In this document: positions 19,830-27,628 of the stretch, piece after piece
Position numbering within the stretch: position 1 is the first letter of the stretch
Layout of the letters: each line of letters starts with the position of its first letter
Source: Nocardia fusca NBRC 14340
GTDB lineage: Bacteria > Actinomycetota > Actinomycetes > Mycobacteriales > Mycobacteriaceae
Length of the DNA: 64,000 nucleotides
NCBI RefSeq assembly: GCF_001618425.1
Contig: NZ_BDCU01000005.1
Coordinates: 1-64,000 of the forward strand
Reading direction: 5' to 3'
Program-made: the position numbers and the translations under genes
The notes under the pieces: model-generated
Told to the model about the DNA's origin: nothing
The model's input: only the letters and a program-made list of their open reading frames with translations
Databases searched by the model: none

Positions 19830-20711
19830 CTACTCGCGGTGCCCGGCCAGTTCCTCGGTGAGCCGCTCAAATCCCTCCCCCGCCCGGCCGTCGGCGATCT
19901 GCCGGTCGATGAGGTTCTTGATCGGCCCGACGATGTCCAGGGCGACGCCCGCGTCACGGCTGGCGCGGACGATAGCGTCGAAGGCCGGCTTGTGGACCTT
20001 CATGGACTGAATCGACTGGGTGTAGTCGCCACTGTCGATCACCCCGGCGTAGGCCGGGAGCGACTGCGCCATGGCAGTGACATACGCGGTCGCCCGGGGA
20101 GCGAAGTCGGTGGCGCTGATACCAGCCGTGCGCACCATGGCGGCCCCGTGGAAGAAGCCGGTGAACATCGCGTACATACCGGCCAGCAGGGCGAAATCGT
20201 AGAGCGCCGCGGTTCCGGCGTCGGCGCCGAAGTAGTCCGCCGCAGCCAGTTTCTCCAGGTCCGAACGGAACCGCTGGAAAACCGATTCCGAGCCACTGTA
20301 GAGGATGGAGGCGCCCGGCCCCCCGATCATCGGCGGTATCGCCATGATGCCGCCGTCGAGGAAGTCGATATCGTGTCCGGCCGCCCAGCGGGCGAGTTCC
20401 CGGGAATCCTCTGGAGCGGTGCTGGTCAGGTTGATCAGCGCCTTACCGCGCAACCGATCGGCTACCGGATCGAGCACCTCGTGCACGGACGCGTGATCGC
20501 CGAGGACGGCGACGACCACATCGGCGGAATCGATCGCCGACGCGGTATCGGGGCTGCTCACGGCGCCCAGGCCCACCAACTCTGCGTCCTTCCCCGGTGT
20601 GCGGTTCCACACGGTGGTGGGATTGCCGCCCTTTACCAGGGTGGCGGCGATGGCCCGGCCCATCGGTCCGAGCCCGAGCACGGCCACGGTTGTCTGTTCG
20701 TTTGCGGTCAT
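19830..20711 (-). CDS. NAD(P)-dependent oxidoreductase of the beta-hydroxyacid dehydrogenase/imine reductase type
   Basis: A 293-residue protein. The Rossmann motif is VAVLGLGPMGRAIA, NRTPGK follows, and there is a 6PGDH-like helical C-domain. GGIMAIPPMIGGPGASI lies where beta-hydroxyacid dehydrogenases carry their substrate loop, and the catalytic Lys normally found in GNxxK is not obvious, which favours the imine reductase-like subgroup. The ATG at 20711 follows AAGGAG; earlier in-frame starts are less likely. It is divergent from an HxlR regulator that probably controls it. Confidence 0.78.
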   Translation of the reverse strand: MTANEQTTVAVLGLGPMGRAIAATLVKGGNPTTVWNRTPGKDAELVGLGAVSSPDTASAIDSADVVVAVLGDHASVHEVLDPVADRLRGKALINLTSTAPEDSRELARWAAGHDIDFLDGGIMAIPPMIGGPGASILYSGSESVFQRFRSDLEKLAAADYFGADAGTAALYDFALLAGMYAMFTGFFHGAAMVRTAGISATDFAPRATAYVTAMAQSLPAYAGVIDSGDYTQSIQSMKVHKPAFDAIVRASRDAGVALDIVGPIKNLIDRQIADGRAGEGFERLTEELAGHRE

Positions 20712-20794
20712 ATCTGCCGACTCCTTGCTGAGGTGAATGGTCATGTGCACGGCGCGCCGTGACCAACGATCGTCAACACCGGACGTCGGGGCAA

Positions 20795-20821
20795 GTACCT
20801 ACAATTCGGTGGGGTACCTAC
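20795..20821. promoter_or_regulatory. Direct repeat, candidate HxlR operator
   Basis: GTACCTAC occurs twice, starting at 20795 and 20814 (19 bp apart), in the divergent promoter region. Both copies carry a GTAC core, and an inverted CAGGTAG lies at 20837-20843. Confidence 0.5.
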
Positions 20822-20853
20822 TAAAAAGTGTGTGAACAGGTAGCGAGGTCGAA

Positions 20854-21267
20854 ATGGGTGAAAAAAGGTTCGGGCCGTATTTCTGCGGTATCGACGCCGC
20901 CATGGATGTGATCAGCGGTAAATGGAAAGGACTGATCCTCTGGGAACTGGACAACTACAGCGTACGGCGGTTCGGTGAGCTACACCGTGGGCTACCCGGG
21001 GTGTCCGAGAAGATGCTCATCCAGCAGCTACGTGAGCTCGAGGAAGACGGGCTGATCGACCGGAAGGCATACCCGGAGGTCCCGCCTCGGGTCGAATACC
21101 GTCTCACCGACCTGGGCCGCTCCCTCAATACCGCGCTCGAACCGCTCGGTGCGTGGGGACGGGACCGCGTCGAGCGCATCGGCGCCGCGCGCGTCCATCC
21201 GCAGCCGACCGCTGCCCCGGCGGTACTCGGTGGCACCACCCTTCGTCAGGACGCCGCCGCGAAATAG
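20854..21267 (+). CDS. HxlR-family transcription regulator
   Basis: A 137-residue winged-helix regulator with DVISGKWKGLILWEL, FGELHRGLPGVSEKMLIQQL and RVEYRLTDLGRSL. A Cys near the N-terminus (YFCGID) is the position that HxlR members such as YodB use for redox or electrophile sensing; sensing is an inference. It is divergent from the dehydrogenase gene. Its 3' end overlaps the convergent lipoprotein gene by 22 bp. Confidence 0.85.
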   Translation: MGEKRFGPYFCGIDAAMDVISGKWKGLILWELDNYSVRRFGELHRGLPGVSEKMLIQQLRELEEDGLIDRKAYPEVPPRVEYRLTDLGRSLNTALEPLGAWGRDRVERIGAARVHPQPTAAPAVLGGTTLRQDAAAK

Positions 21268-21995
21268 GCCGTCCGTACGTCCACGATCGTCGGCGGGGGT
21301 AGTTCGGGTGAGCCCGCGCCGAGCTCACCCAGCCGGATATGCCAGGTGGGGGCCGAGGTATCGATGGCACTCCGCGCGTCGGACGGCTGCAGGACGACTT
21401 CGGCGCCGTCGGTGCACGAGTAGGCGCCCACCAGGCCGTCGGACCGGCCGCCCCACGCCCCGCCCACCCGGATACGGCATCGGCGGCCGTCGGCCAATTC
21501 GAGCGCCCACGGTTCGGAATCGGCGACTTTCCCTATCGGTTCGAGTCGAGGCTCCACGCTGTACCAGCGCAGTTCACGATTCCAGGGATCATCGGCGCAC
21601 AGCAGTTCGGTTCCGCCGGCCGCGGCCCAGCAGATATCGGCGGCGTCGGCCGAGGCACCGCAGTGGTAGATACCCGGGCTGGTCGCGGAACGACTGGATA
21701 TGGCTTTGCCGCAGTCGAGTCGGCCGGCGGGGGCAGTACCGGATACGTCGAAACCGTCGGTCGGCCGGCCGGCGGCGTCTACGGCGACCAGGGAAACCAC
21801 CGTGGTGGGCGGCGGGTCCGGTGGCTGCTCCGCCTCGGTTGCCGCGGCGGTGGACGATTGCGCCGGCCCCACAGGTACGGCCGAGGAGACCACCGAGCCG
21901 GGGTCGCCGCCGCTCGGTGCCGCGCAGCCGCTCAGCGCCGCCACCAGCAGCGAAGTGAAAACCGGAACCGACCGTACCCACACCGCGAACGCCAT
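21246..21995 (-). CDS. Secreted lipoprotein of unknown function
   Basis: A 249-residue protein with a lipoprotein signal peptide. A short charged start precedes VPVFTSLLVAALSGC, so the lipobox is LSGC. A Pro/Ala/Thr linker follows. The mature domain has several Cys (DCGKAIS, YHCGAS, DICWAA, LLCADDP, RRCRIR, YSCTDG) that could form disulphides. I recognise no family. It is convergent with, and overlaps, the HxlR gene. Confidence 0.72.
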   Translation of the reverse strand: MAFAVWVRSVPVFTSLLVAALSGCAAPSGGDPGSVVSSAVPVGPAQSSTAAATEAEQPPDPPPTTVVSLVAVDAAGRPTDGFDVSGTAPAGRLDCGKAISSRSATSPGIYHCGASADAADICWAAAGGTELLCADDPWNRELRWYSVEPRLEPIGKVADSEPWALELADGRRCRIRVGGAWGGRSDGLVGAYSCTDGAEVVLQPSDARSAIDTSAPTWHIRLGELGAGSPELPPPTIVDVRTAYFAAAS

Positions 21996-22083
21996 GAGTC
22001 ACCACCTGGCTTGGGGACAGTGGCCCGAGTGTAGCCGGGACGGACGCGAAGTCGTCAGATTCGGCCACATGCGTTTGCCGCTC

Positions 22084-22152
22084 CTGGCCTCCGGCCTGGT
22101 CGAACACGTACGCACCGGCGCGCCGCTCAACGCGATACGTGACGTGCACCGC
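22084..22152 (+). pseudogene. Remnant of an Old Yellow Enzyme C-terminus
   Basis: An in-frame stretch reads LASGLVEHVRTGAPLNAIRD followed by VH. It matches the C-terminal LANPDLVERLRTGAPLNPIRD of the intact OYE gene at 27629-28723 almost residue for residue. No catalytic domain precedes it, so only the tail survives. On the opposite strand, roughly 22364-22460 has an open, high-GC3 frame ending at a TGA that may be another remnant. The rest of 21996-22457 shows no gene. Confidence 0.6.
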
Positions 22153-22299
22153 AACCCAGTCGTTATGCGCGTACTCCGACTGGCCGAAGAACTCGGTCCT
22201 GGGCGGATGCGGCCGACCGGATCACCGGCCTCGGCCAGGTCGCCTTGCTGACCGGCGACTTCGTGCGCGCCCCGAACTCCGCCGGAGGGCGCGGACACC

Positions 22300-22327
22300 G
22301 CCCGCCGAGCACGGCTACTCGGCGGGC
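22300..22327 (-). terminator. Hairpin downstream of the tautomerase operon
   Basis: A perfect 10-bp stem (GCCCGCCGAG/CTCGGCGGGC) with an 8-base loop lies 131 bp beyond the tautomerase stop on the minus strand. It is a plausible operon terminator. Confidence 0.5.
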
Positions 22328-22457
22328 GAGATCCACGCCGAGGTCGGCCTCGCCTCAGGCGCTCAGGATTCGGCCCGGCGGCGCGATGACCAGGCCCCCG
22401 GCGACTTCGGGTTGGATGGACACGCTCTGGTGCTCCCGGGCGCCGTGGTGGATACCC

Positions 22458-22877
22458 CTAAGCTGTGGGGCCCGAGTTGTCTGTGGCTCGTTCGTCCCCG
22501 GTCCAGTCGGTGTTGAAGCCGTTCAGATGCGGGTGGTACATCTCGTCGCCCGAGTGCTGAGTGAATTCGACCTTCACCCACAGCGCGTCGAGTTCGAACA
22601 TCTCCACACACGCGTCGATCAATTCCTGTGCCAGGCGGGCCCGGGTATGCACGGGCCGGCCGCGCCGGATATCGCACATGATGAGAGCCGAGGGTGTCGG
22701 GGTCCCACCCTCGTGGCATCGCCACACGCTGCCCTCGCCGAGATCGTGCACGGAGACCGTGAGGAGGTCCATGCCGACCTGCATGATGTCGGCGTAGATT
22801 TCGCCGACACGCCGCGCGAGCTCTTGTTTGGTTTCCGGACGGCTGGTCAGTGGCAGGTCGATTTGGATGGATGGCAT
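22458..22877 (-). CDS. Tautomerase-superfamily protein
   Basis: A 139-residue protein starting Met-Pro, so it has the Pro1 general base of the 4-oxalocrotonate tautomerase/cis-CaaD superfamily. It continues SIQIDLPLTSRPETKQELAR with the expected beta-alpha-beta pattern. Length fits the fused (MSAD/cis-CaaD-size) members. It is the last gene of an operon with amidase, membrane protein and nitrilase, 12 bp after the amidase stop. Its substrate could be an unsaturated oxo-acid released by those hydrolases; that is inference. Confidence 0.78.
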   Translation of the reverse strand: MPSIQIDLPLTSRPETKQELARRVGEIYADIMQVGMDLLTVSVHDLGEGSVWRCHEGGTPTPSALIMCDIRRGRPVHTRARLAQELIDACVEMFELDALWVKVEFTQHSGDEMYHPHLNGFNTDWTGDERATDNSGPTA

Positions 22878-22889
22878 GGGGATCCCCTT

Positions 22890-24275
22890 TCACGAGCGTC
22901 GGTGCTGTGGCGGGCCAGCAGTGGGTTCAGTACGCACCGCGGTCTCTATGCCCTGGGCGGCGGCGAACATGCGGTGCTCGTTGCCCGCCGAGGTGACGAG
23001 CTGTATCCCGACCGGCAGCCCGTCACATCGGCCCGCCGGTACGCTGACCGCGGGTAGACCGGCCATATTCCACGGGCTCGTCAGTGACAGCAGCGCCGAG
23101 CGCACTTCGAGTTCGGCGCCGTCGAGGTGGACTCGGCGGGCGCCGAGATGTGGTGCCACCATCGGGACGGTGGGAAGCGCGAGCAGGTCGAAGGTTCTCA
23201 GCAGATCGCCTACGATCACACAGAGTTTCTTGCGCTCTTCGTGTGCCTGTTCGTAGTCGGCGATCGATATTTTTTCGCCGTTCTCCAGCCGCGCCAGGAC
23301 CTCGGGATCGATCAGCTCACTGTCTTTGTCCAGGTGATGGCGGTGCACCTCGTATGCCTCTTTGCTCTGCAGGGTGGTGAACACATCGAAGAGGGCACGG
23401 TGGTGTTCCCATCCCGGCAATCCGGGCACCGCGTCGATGATGAAACCAGCGCGCATCAGGACATCGAACGCCAGTTCTTCGATGCGCGGGTCGCATACTG
23501 CGATATCGCCGGTCTGAATCCAGCCGACCGAAATCGGGCCTGCGTCGCGCGGAAGCGGGTTCGTCGGTTGGCCGGCGAGTGCCTGATAGCTCAACAGTGC
23601 GTCTTCGACCGAGTTGGCGAATACGCCGACATGATCGAGTGTGGGTGCCAGCGGATATACACCCGAACTGGGGATGGCGTCGTATGCCGGTTTGAACCCG
23701 ACGGCTCCGCACAGGGCGGCAGGCACCCGAACCGAGCCGGCGGTGTCGGTGCCCAGCGATATCGGGACCATTCCGGAGGCCACTGCCACGGCGCTGCCGC
23801 CGCTGCTGCCGCCCGATATCCGGAGAGGGTCGTGAGGGTTTCGTGACGGACCGTGCAAGGAACGGTCGCCGGTGGCACCGTAGGCGAATTCGTGCAGTGT
23901 GGTTTTTCCGACGATGACCGCGCCGTGGTTGCGTAGGCGGGTGACCACTTCGGCGTCGCGGGTGGCATTGCCCCCGAACGATGTGGCCGATCCGCACGTG
24001 GTGGGTAGCCCGGCCATGTCGATGAGATCCTTGACAGCGACAGGTATGCCGTGAAGTGGGCCTCGGTCGATGCCCGCCAGAAGATCCAGGTCGGCGCGCT
24101 GGGCCGCCCGGTATGCCCCTGCCTCGTCGACGAGGGCGAAGGCGTTCAGCGTGGCGTTGCGGTCGCGAATCCGGCGCAACGCCTGCGCGGTCAACTCGAT
24201 TGCCGTGATCTCTCGCCGCCGCAGGGCTCGTCCGAGATCGGTGATCGTGGAGTGCGATCCGAGTGTCTGGGTCAT
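22890..24275 (-). CDS. Amidase-signature hydrolase
   Basis: A 461-residue amidase-signature enzyme. The Ser-cisSer-Lys triad is visible: Lys82 (IPVAVKDLID), Ser157 (ISGGSSGGSA) and nucleophile Ser181 (GTDTAGSVRVPAA). The 24-residue spacing between the serines is as in the family. It would hydrolyse an amide to acid and ammonia. It starts at ATG 24275, overlapping the stop of the upstream membrane-protein gene by 4 bp. GatA is unlikely because gatB and gatC are absent and the context is catabolic. Confidence 0.86.
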   Translation of the reverse strand: MTQTLGSHSTITDLGRALRRREITAIELTAQALRRIRDRNATLNAFALVDEAGAYRAAQRADLDLLAGIDRGPLHGIPVAVKDLIDMAGLPTTCGSATSFGGNATRDAEVVTRLRNHGAVIVGKTTLHEFAYGATGDRSLHGPSRNPHDPLRISGGSSGGSAVAVASGMVPISLGTDTAGSVRVPAALCGAVGFKPAYDAIPSSGVYPLAPTLDHVGVFANSVEDALLSYQALAGQPTNPLPRDAGPISVGWIQTGDIAVCDPRIEELAFDVLMRAGFIIDAVPGLPGWEHHRALFDVFTTLQSKEAYEVHRHHLDKDSELIDPEVLARLENGEKISIADYEQAHEERKKLCVIVGDLLRTFDLLALPTVPMVAPHLGARRVHLDGAELEVRSALLSLTSPWNMAGLPAVSVPAGRCDGLPVGIQLVTSAGNEHRMFAAAQGIETAVRTEPTAGPPQHRRS

Positions 24276-25486
24276 GAGGCAATTCCCGGTAGTAGGTCCA
24301 AAAACGGCACAATCAAAACGGTGGAGATGCTCATCGAGGCCACATTCCCGACGAAGGGATGAACGTCCACCGGCAGGCGGCGTGAGATCGCCGCAGCCAG
24401 CGGGGGACCTACCAGTGCTCCCGCGAGCGCACCCGCGACGATGGACTGAGCAGTGCCGCCGAAGGCCAGCACGGTGGCCGGCGCGACCGACACCACGGGC
24501 ACGAAGGTCGGATAGAAGCCCAGCGCCTGCCACCTGTGCCGCCAGATCGCGACGCCGGTGAGCGCCGCGGCGGCTTGGCTGATGAGCACGGCCAGGAACA
24601 GGCCACTCCCGTAGGCGAGGGCTGACGGGTCTATCAGATAGGCAATGATCGCACCAGAAATCATTGCGGCACTGGCCCATTCGTTTCCGAAGAACTGCGC
24701 CTCACTGAAATCGGCCAGCGCCCGGCGCAGCACCCACGGGAGCGAGGTCGTCGTCACTCCTGTGCCGGTCAGGCCCTCGGCTGCACGAGCGTCCCGCCAT
24801 CCGCCGGGTGTCGGCATCCACGGCAGGAACCGACAGAGCCGGAATGCCGCGAGAGCGCCGATCCCTATACCCGCCGTCGCACCGACCACAGGCGGGAGAC
24901 CGAGGGGTTCACAGACATGAGCGACCACAAGAATCGACGCGGGAGGTGCCAGCAGGGCTCCCGCAACCGCCGCGGTCAGCCGGACCCGGAGCGCGGGTCC
25001 GTACAGGACAACCATCGCCGGGGCGGTGGCGACGAGTGGCACGAAGAGTGGTTGCCAGGTTCCGGGCCGCAGCGTCCACCCCCAGAGCAGGACACCCAAT
25101 ATCAAACTCAGCAGCGCGCTGCCCACCACCGCGGGCCAGATCCCCGTACCACAGGCCTGAACGAATCCGGCCCATTTTCGTGAGGTGCGCTGCGCGAGAT
25201 GAGCGAACAAACCACCCAGGAGCAAGCCCAGGCCGGCGGCGGACACCGCATAGAACTGTGGCTCGCTCATCGAGGTGATCAGCCAGGAGGCCAGCCCCTG
25301 GACGTCGGCGTAAGCGCCGAACCATGCGTGACCCGCGGTGGGGTCGGCACCCGCGAGAACAGTTAGGGCCGCTGCCGCTACGAGAGCGGCGCAGCCGGCT
25401 GCCGAGGCGATGCGTGAAACGGGAACGCTCGCACCGTTGCGAAAGGCCGCCACGACGACATCACCGGGGCAGTGGTGCGCGGCCAC
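24272..25486 (-). CDS. Internally duplicated multi-pass membrane protein, putative transporter
   Basis: A protein of up to 404 residues with about ten hydrophobic segments. The two halves are related. SEPQFY at 74 matches SEAQFF at 261, PLFVPLVATAPA at 146 matches PTFVPVVSVAPA at 326, and AGALLAPP at 175 matches AGALVGPP at 355, with the same 33-residue spacing in each half. Such repeats are typical of transporters. I do not recognise the family; ThrE-like exporters are one distant possibility. The GTG start at 25486 overlaps the nitrilase by 26 bp; GTG 25453 is an alternative. It is coupled to the amidase. Confidence 0.72.
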   Translation of the reverse strand: MAAHHCPGDVVVAAFRNGASVPVSRIASAAGCAALVAAAALTVLAGADPTAGHAWFGAYADVQGLASWLITSMSEPQFYAVSAAGLGLLLGGLFAHLAQRTSRKWAGFVQACGTGIWPAVVGSALLSLILGVLLWGWTLRPGTWQPLFVPLVATAPAMVVLYGPALRVRLTAAVAGALLAPPASILVVAHVCEPLGLPPVVGATAGIGIGALAAFRLCRFLPWMPTPGGWRDARAAEGLTGTGVTTTSLPWVLRRALADFSEAQFFGNEWASAAMISGAIIAYLIDPSALAYGSGLFLAVLISQAAAALTGVAIWRHRWQALGFYPTFVPVVSVAPATVLAFGGTAQSIVAGALAGALVGPPLAAAISRRLPVDVHPFVGNVASMSISTVLIVPFLDLLPGIAS

Positions 25487-26372
25487 GATAGCCGAGCATC
25501 TGGTCGTACAGATCGGTGCGGCGGTCGCGGTGTAGGTCGTTGAGCTGGTTCCAGATCGGCGCCGTCCGTGCCGCGGTCAGATCGACGTCGGCGTAGATGA
25601 TGGTGTCCTCGTCCGGACCTGCGATCCGGTCGATCGGCCACCCGTTGGTGCCCGCGATGAGTGAGTTGCCCATGAACCCGGCGCCGCGCTCCTGGCCGAT
25701 CCGGTCGGCGGTGGCGATGAACACGTTGTTCGCGTGCGCAGCCGTGATTGTCAGATACGCGGCCATACACACCCCGCTCGCATCGTAGAGGGGGGGCGGT
25801 GTCCATACCCAGCCGGTGGGAATGCAGATGATGTCTGCACCCATCTGCGCCACGATCCGTGCTGTCTCCGGGAACCAGATATCCCAGCACACCAGCAGAC
25901 CGATCCGCCCGATGCGAGTGTCGAACACCGAGAAGCCCTCATCTCCCGGGGTGAACCACAGCTTCTCGGTGTTCCACAGATGTGTTTTGCGATAGCGGCC
26001 GATATACCCTTCGGGACCGACCAGCACCGCGGTGTCGAACAGCTTCTGCCCATCCCGCTCCACCACACACCCCACGATGTACGTATCGTGTTCAGCCGCC
26101 AGGCGGCTGAACATCTGGACGCTGGGGCCCTCCGGGACCGCTTCGGAGTGCGCGAAGGCTTCCTCGCGGGTTTCGAAGACATAGCCGGTGGTGGCGAGCT
26201 CGGGCAGGACGATGAGGCCGGCACCGGCCTCGGCGGCGGCCGTCAGCCGTGCTTCCACCGTCTCCGCGTTGGCTTCCAGGTTCTCGACACCCACGCGCGG
26301 CTCGAATTGCACCACTGCGACCCGGACCGGGCTGACACCGCTGTTGTGGTCGGTGTCTTGCTGTTCGGTCAT
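25461..26372 (-). CDS. Carbon-nitrogen hydrolase (nitrilase superfamily)
   Basis: A 303-residue nitrilase-superfamily enzyme with catalytic Glu58 (LPELATTGY), Lys129 (GRYRKTHLW) and Cys162 (LLVCWDIWFPE). The N-carbamoyl/aliphatic amidase-like branches are more likely than true nitrilases judging from KTHLWNTEKLWFTPGD. It is the first gene of a four-gene operon, divergent from an HxlR regulator. With the amidase, transporter and tautomerase it suggests uptake and stepwise hydrolysis of one nitrogenous organic compound. Confidence 0.86.
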   Translation of the reverse strand: MTEQQDTDHNSGVSPVRVAVVQFEPRVGVENLEANAETVEARLTAAAEAGAGLIVLPELATTGYVFETREEAFAHSEAVPEGPSVQMFSRLAAEHDTYIVGCVVERDGQKLFDTAVLVGPEGYIGRYRKTHLWNTEKLWFTPGDEGFSVFDTRIGRIGLLVCWDIWFPETARIVAQMGADIICIPTGWVWTPPPLYDASGVCMAAYLTITAAHANNVFIATADRIGQERGAGFMGNSLIAGTNGWPIDRIAGPDEDTIIYADVDLTAARTAPIWNQLNDLHRDRRTDLYDQMLGYRGRAPLPR

Positions 26373-26402
26373 GACCTTCTCCCTCTTGCTACATCGGCAA
26401 TC

Positions 26403-26450
26403 TGGTTTCTATTTAAAACCATGTGAGGGGAATCATAAGGCGTTTGGTTT
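26403..26450. promoter_or_regulatory. Inverted repeats, candidate HxlR operator
   Basis: TGGTTT/AAACCA arms (26403-26421, 7-bp spacer) and a second TGGTTT at 26445-26450, running into AAAC, occur in the 124-bp region between the nitrilase and HxlR genes. This AT-rich patch stands out from the GC-rich surroundings. Confidence 0.55.
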
Positions 26451-26496
26451 AAACTTGCAACCACCTACCGAAACGGTCACAGGACAGGAGAAAAAA

Positions 26497-26955
26497 ATGC
26501 GCACACGGGGTGTGAGCCACCTACAGGCCGAGTGCCCGGTCGCCCGGACCGTGGACTTGATCGGGGATCGATGGTCTCTGCTCATCGTTCGTGACGCTTT
26601 CGACGGAATCCGCCGGTTCAGTGAGCTACAGCGCAACCTGGGGCTGGCGAAGAACATCCTGGCGGCCCGCCTCCGCGAACTCGTGGCGCAGGGCATCTTG
26701 GAGGTCGTCCCGGCAGCCGACGGATCCGCTTACCACGAATACACACTGACACCGAAGGGCCGCGAGCTGTTCAGCGTCATCGTGGCCCTCAGAAAGTGGG
26801 GAGAGACCCATCTCTTCGAGGAAGGCGAGCCCCACTCGACGCTTCTGGACACCGAAAACGAGCGCCCCGTCCGGCTCCATGTCACGGATACCACCGGTCG
26901 ACCGATCAGCGCTGCCGACACCTTCGTGCGCAAAGTGAACGCGCAGTCGGCGTGA
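26497..26955 (+). CDS. HxlR-family transcription regulator of the nitrilase operon
   Basis: A 152-residue winged-helix regulator. It has CPVARTVDLIGDRWSLLIVR, FSELQRNLGLAKNILAARLR and YTLTPKGRELFSVIVALRKW. A Cys lies at the sensor position near the N-terminus (AECPV). The ATG at 26497 follows ACAGGAG. It is divergent from the nitrilase-transporter-amidase-tautomerase operon and most likely regulates it through the repeats in between. The 158 bp downstream show no gene. Confidence 0.88.
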   Translation: MRTRGVSHLQAECPVARTVDLIGDRWSLLIVRDAFDGIRRFSELQRNLGLAKNILAARLRELVAQGILEVVPAADGSAYHEYTLTPKGRELFSVIVALRKWGETHLFEEGEPHSTLLDTENERPVRLHVTDTTGRPISAADTFVRKVNAQSA

Positions 26956-27113
26956 ACTCGCCGCGCCGAAGCCGGCTCGATCGCGCACCGCACCGGGTGC
27001 CGGCCGACCGCCGCCCCCGCGCCGTAGGCCCGAGAAGGCCGACCACCAGAGCACAGGGCCGTATCCGCCCACGTCGGGCTTCCCGGTTCGCGAACCGAGC
27101 AGAGATGACCGAC

Positions 27114-27563
27114 CTATCCCGGACCGAATGAGCCGTAGTCATAGGAGGAGCGAATGCGTCGAGGCGTCGCGTAAGGCGTGGGTTCACGCAGCCCCGTCGT
27201 CGTGAAACTCGCCCCCGCCCGCTCGATGACCTCGTCGAGCACCTCGCGGGAGCGGAGCAGATCGGCGACCATGCGGTCGATCCGTTCCCGTTCGACCCGC
27301 AGCTCGTTCACCAGCGCGGGGGTGGAGAATTCGTTGGCGCCGCCGTCGGTGTCCCGCATGCAGGGCAGGATCTCCACGATCTTCTTACTGCACAGTCCGG
27401 CCGCGAACAGCTCCTGGATGTGCACGACCCGGTCGACTGCGTGCTCCGGGTAGTCGCGATGTCCGCCGGGGGTACGGTCGGCGGTGAGCAACCGCTGCTC
27501 TTCGTAGTAGCGCAGTGATCGTTCGCTGACCCCGGTCCGCTGCGCCAGTTCCCCGATTCGCAT
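27114..27563 (-). CDS. MerR-family transcription regulator
   Basis: A 149-residue MerR regulator with N-terminal MRIGELAQRTGVSERSLRYY, EEQRLLTADRTPGGHRDYPE and the dimerisation coiled coil around residues 75-115. No Cys cluster for metal sensing is evident, only single Cys in GLCSKKI and PCMRD. I use the ATG at 27563 behind a GAGGTGAGC site rather than the GTG at 27569. It is divergent from the OYE reductase. The 65-bp gap contains TTGAAC at 27591 and an ACAT/ATGT dyad near 27601, likely the shared operator. Confidence 0.85.
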   Translation of the reverse strand: MRIGELAQRTGVSERSLRYYEEQRLLTADRTPGGHRDYPEHAVDRVVHIQELFAAGLCSKKIVEILPCMRDTDGGANEFSTPALVNELRVERERIDRMVADLLRSREVLDEVIERAGASFTTTGLREPTPYATPRRIRSSYDYGSFGPG

Positions 27564-27628
27564 GCTCACCTCGTATTTTCCTGTTCGGGCTTGAACTTCA
27601 CATCAATGTCAGGTCTTACCGTCCAGGC

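Noticed and set aside
26956..27113. Gap between the HxlR and MerR genes.
   Set aside because: Searched for a small gene, hairpin or tRNA; nothing supportable was seen.
27580..27628. A full MerR-type promoter with a 19-bp spacer.
   Set aside because: TTGAAC at 27591 is a reasonable -35, but no convincing -10 lies at the right distance, so I only mention a likely operator in the gene entry.
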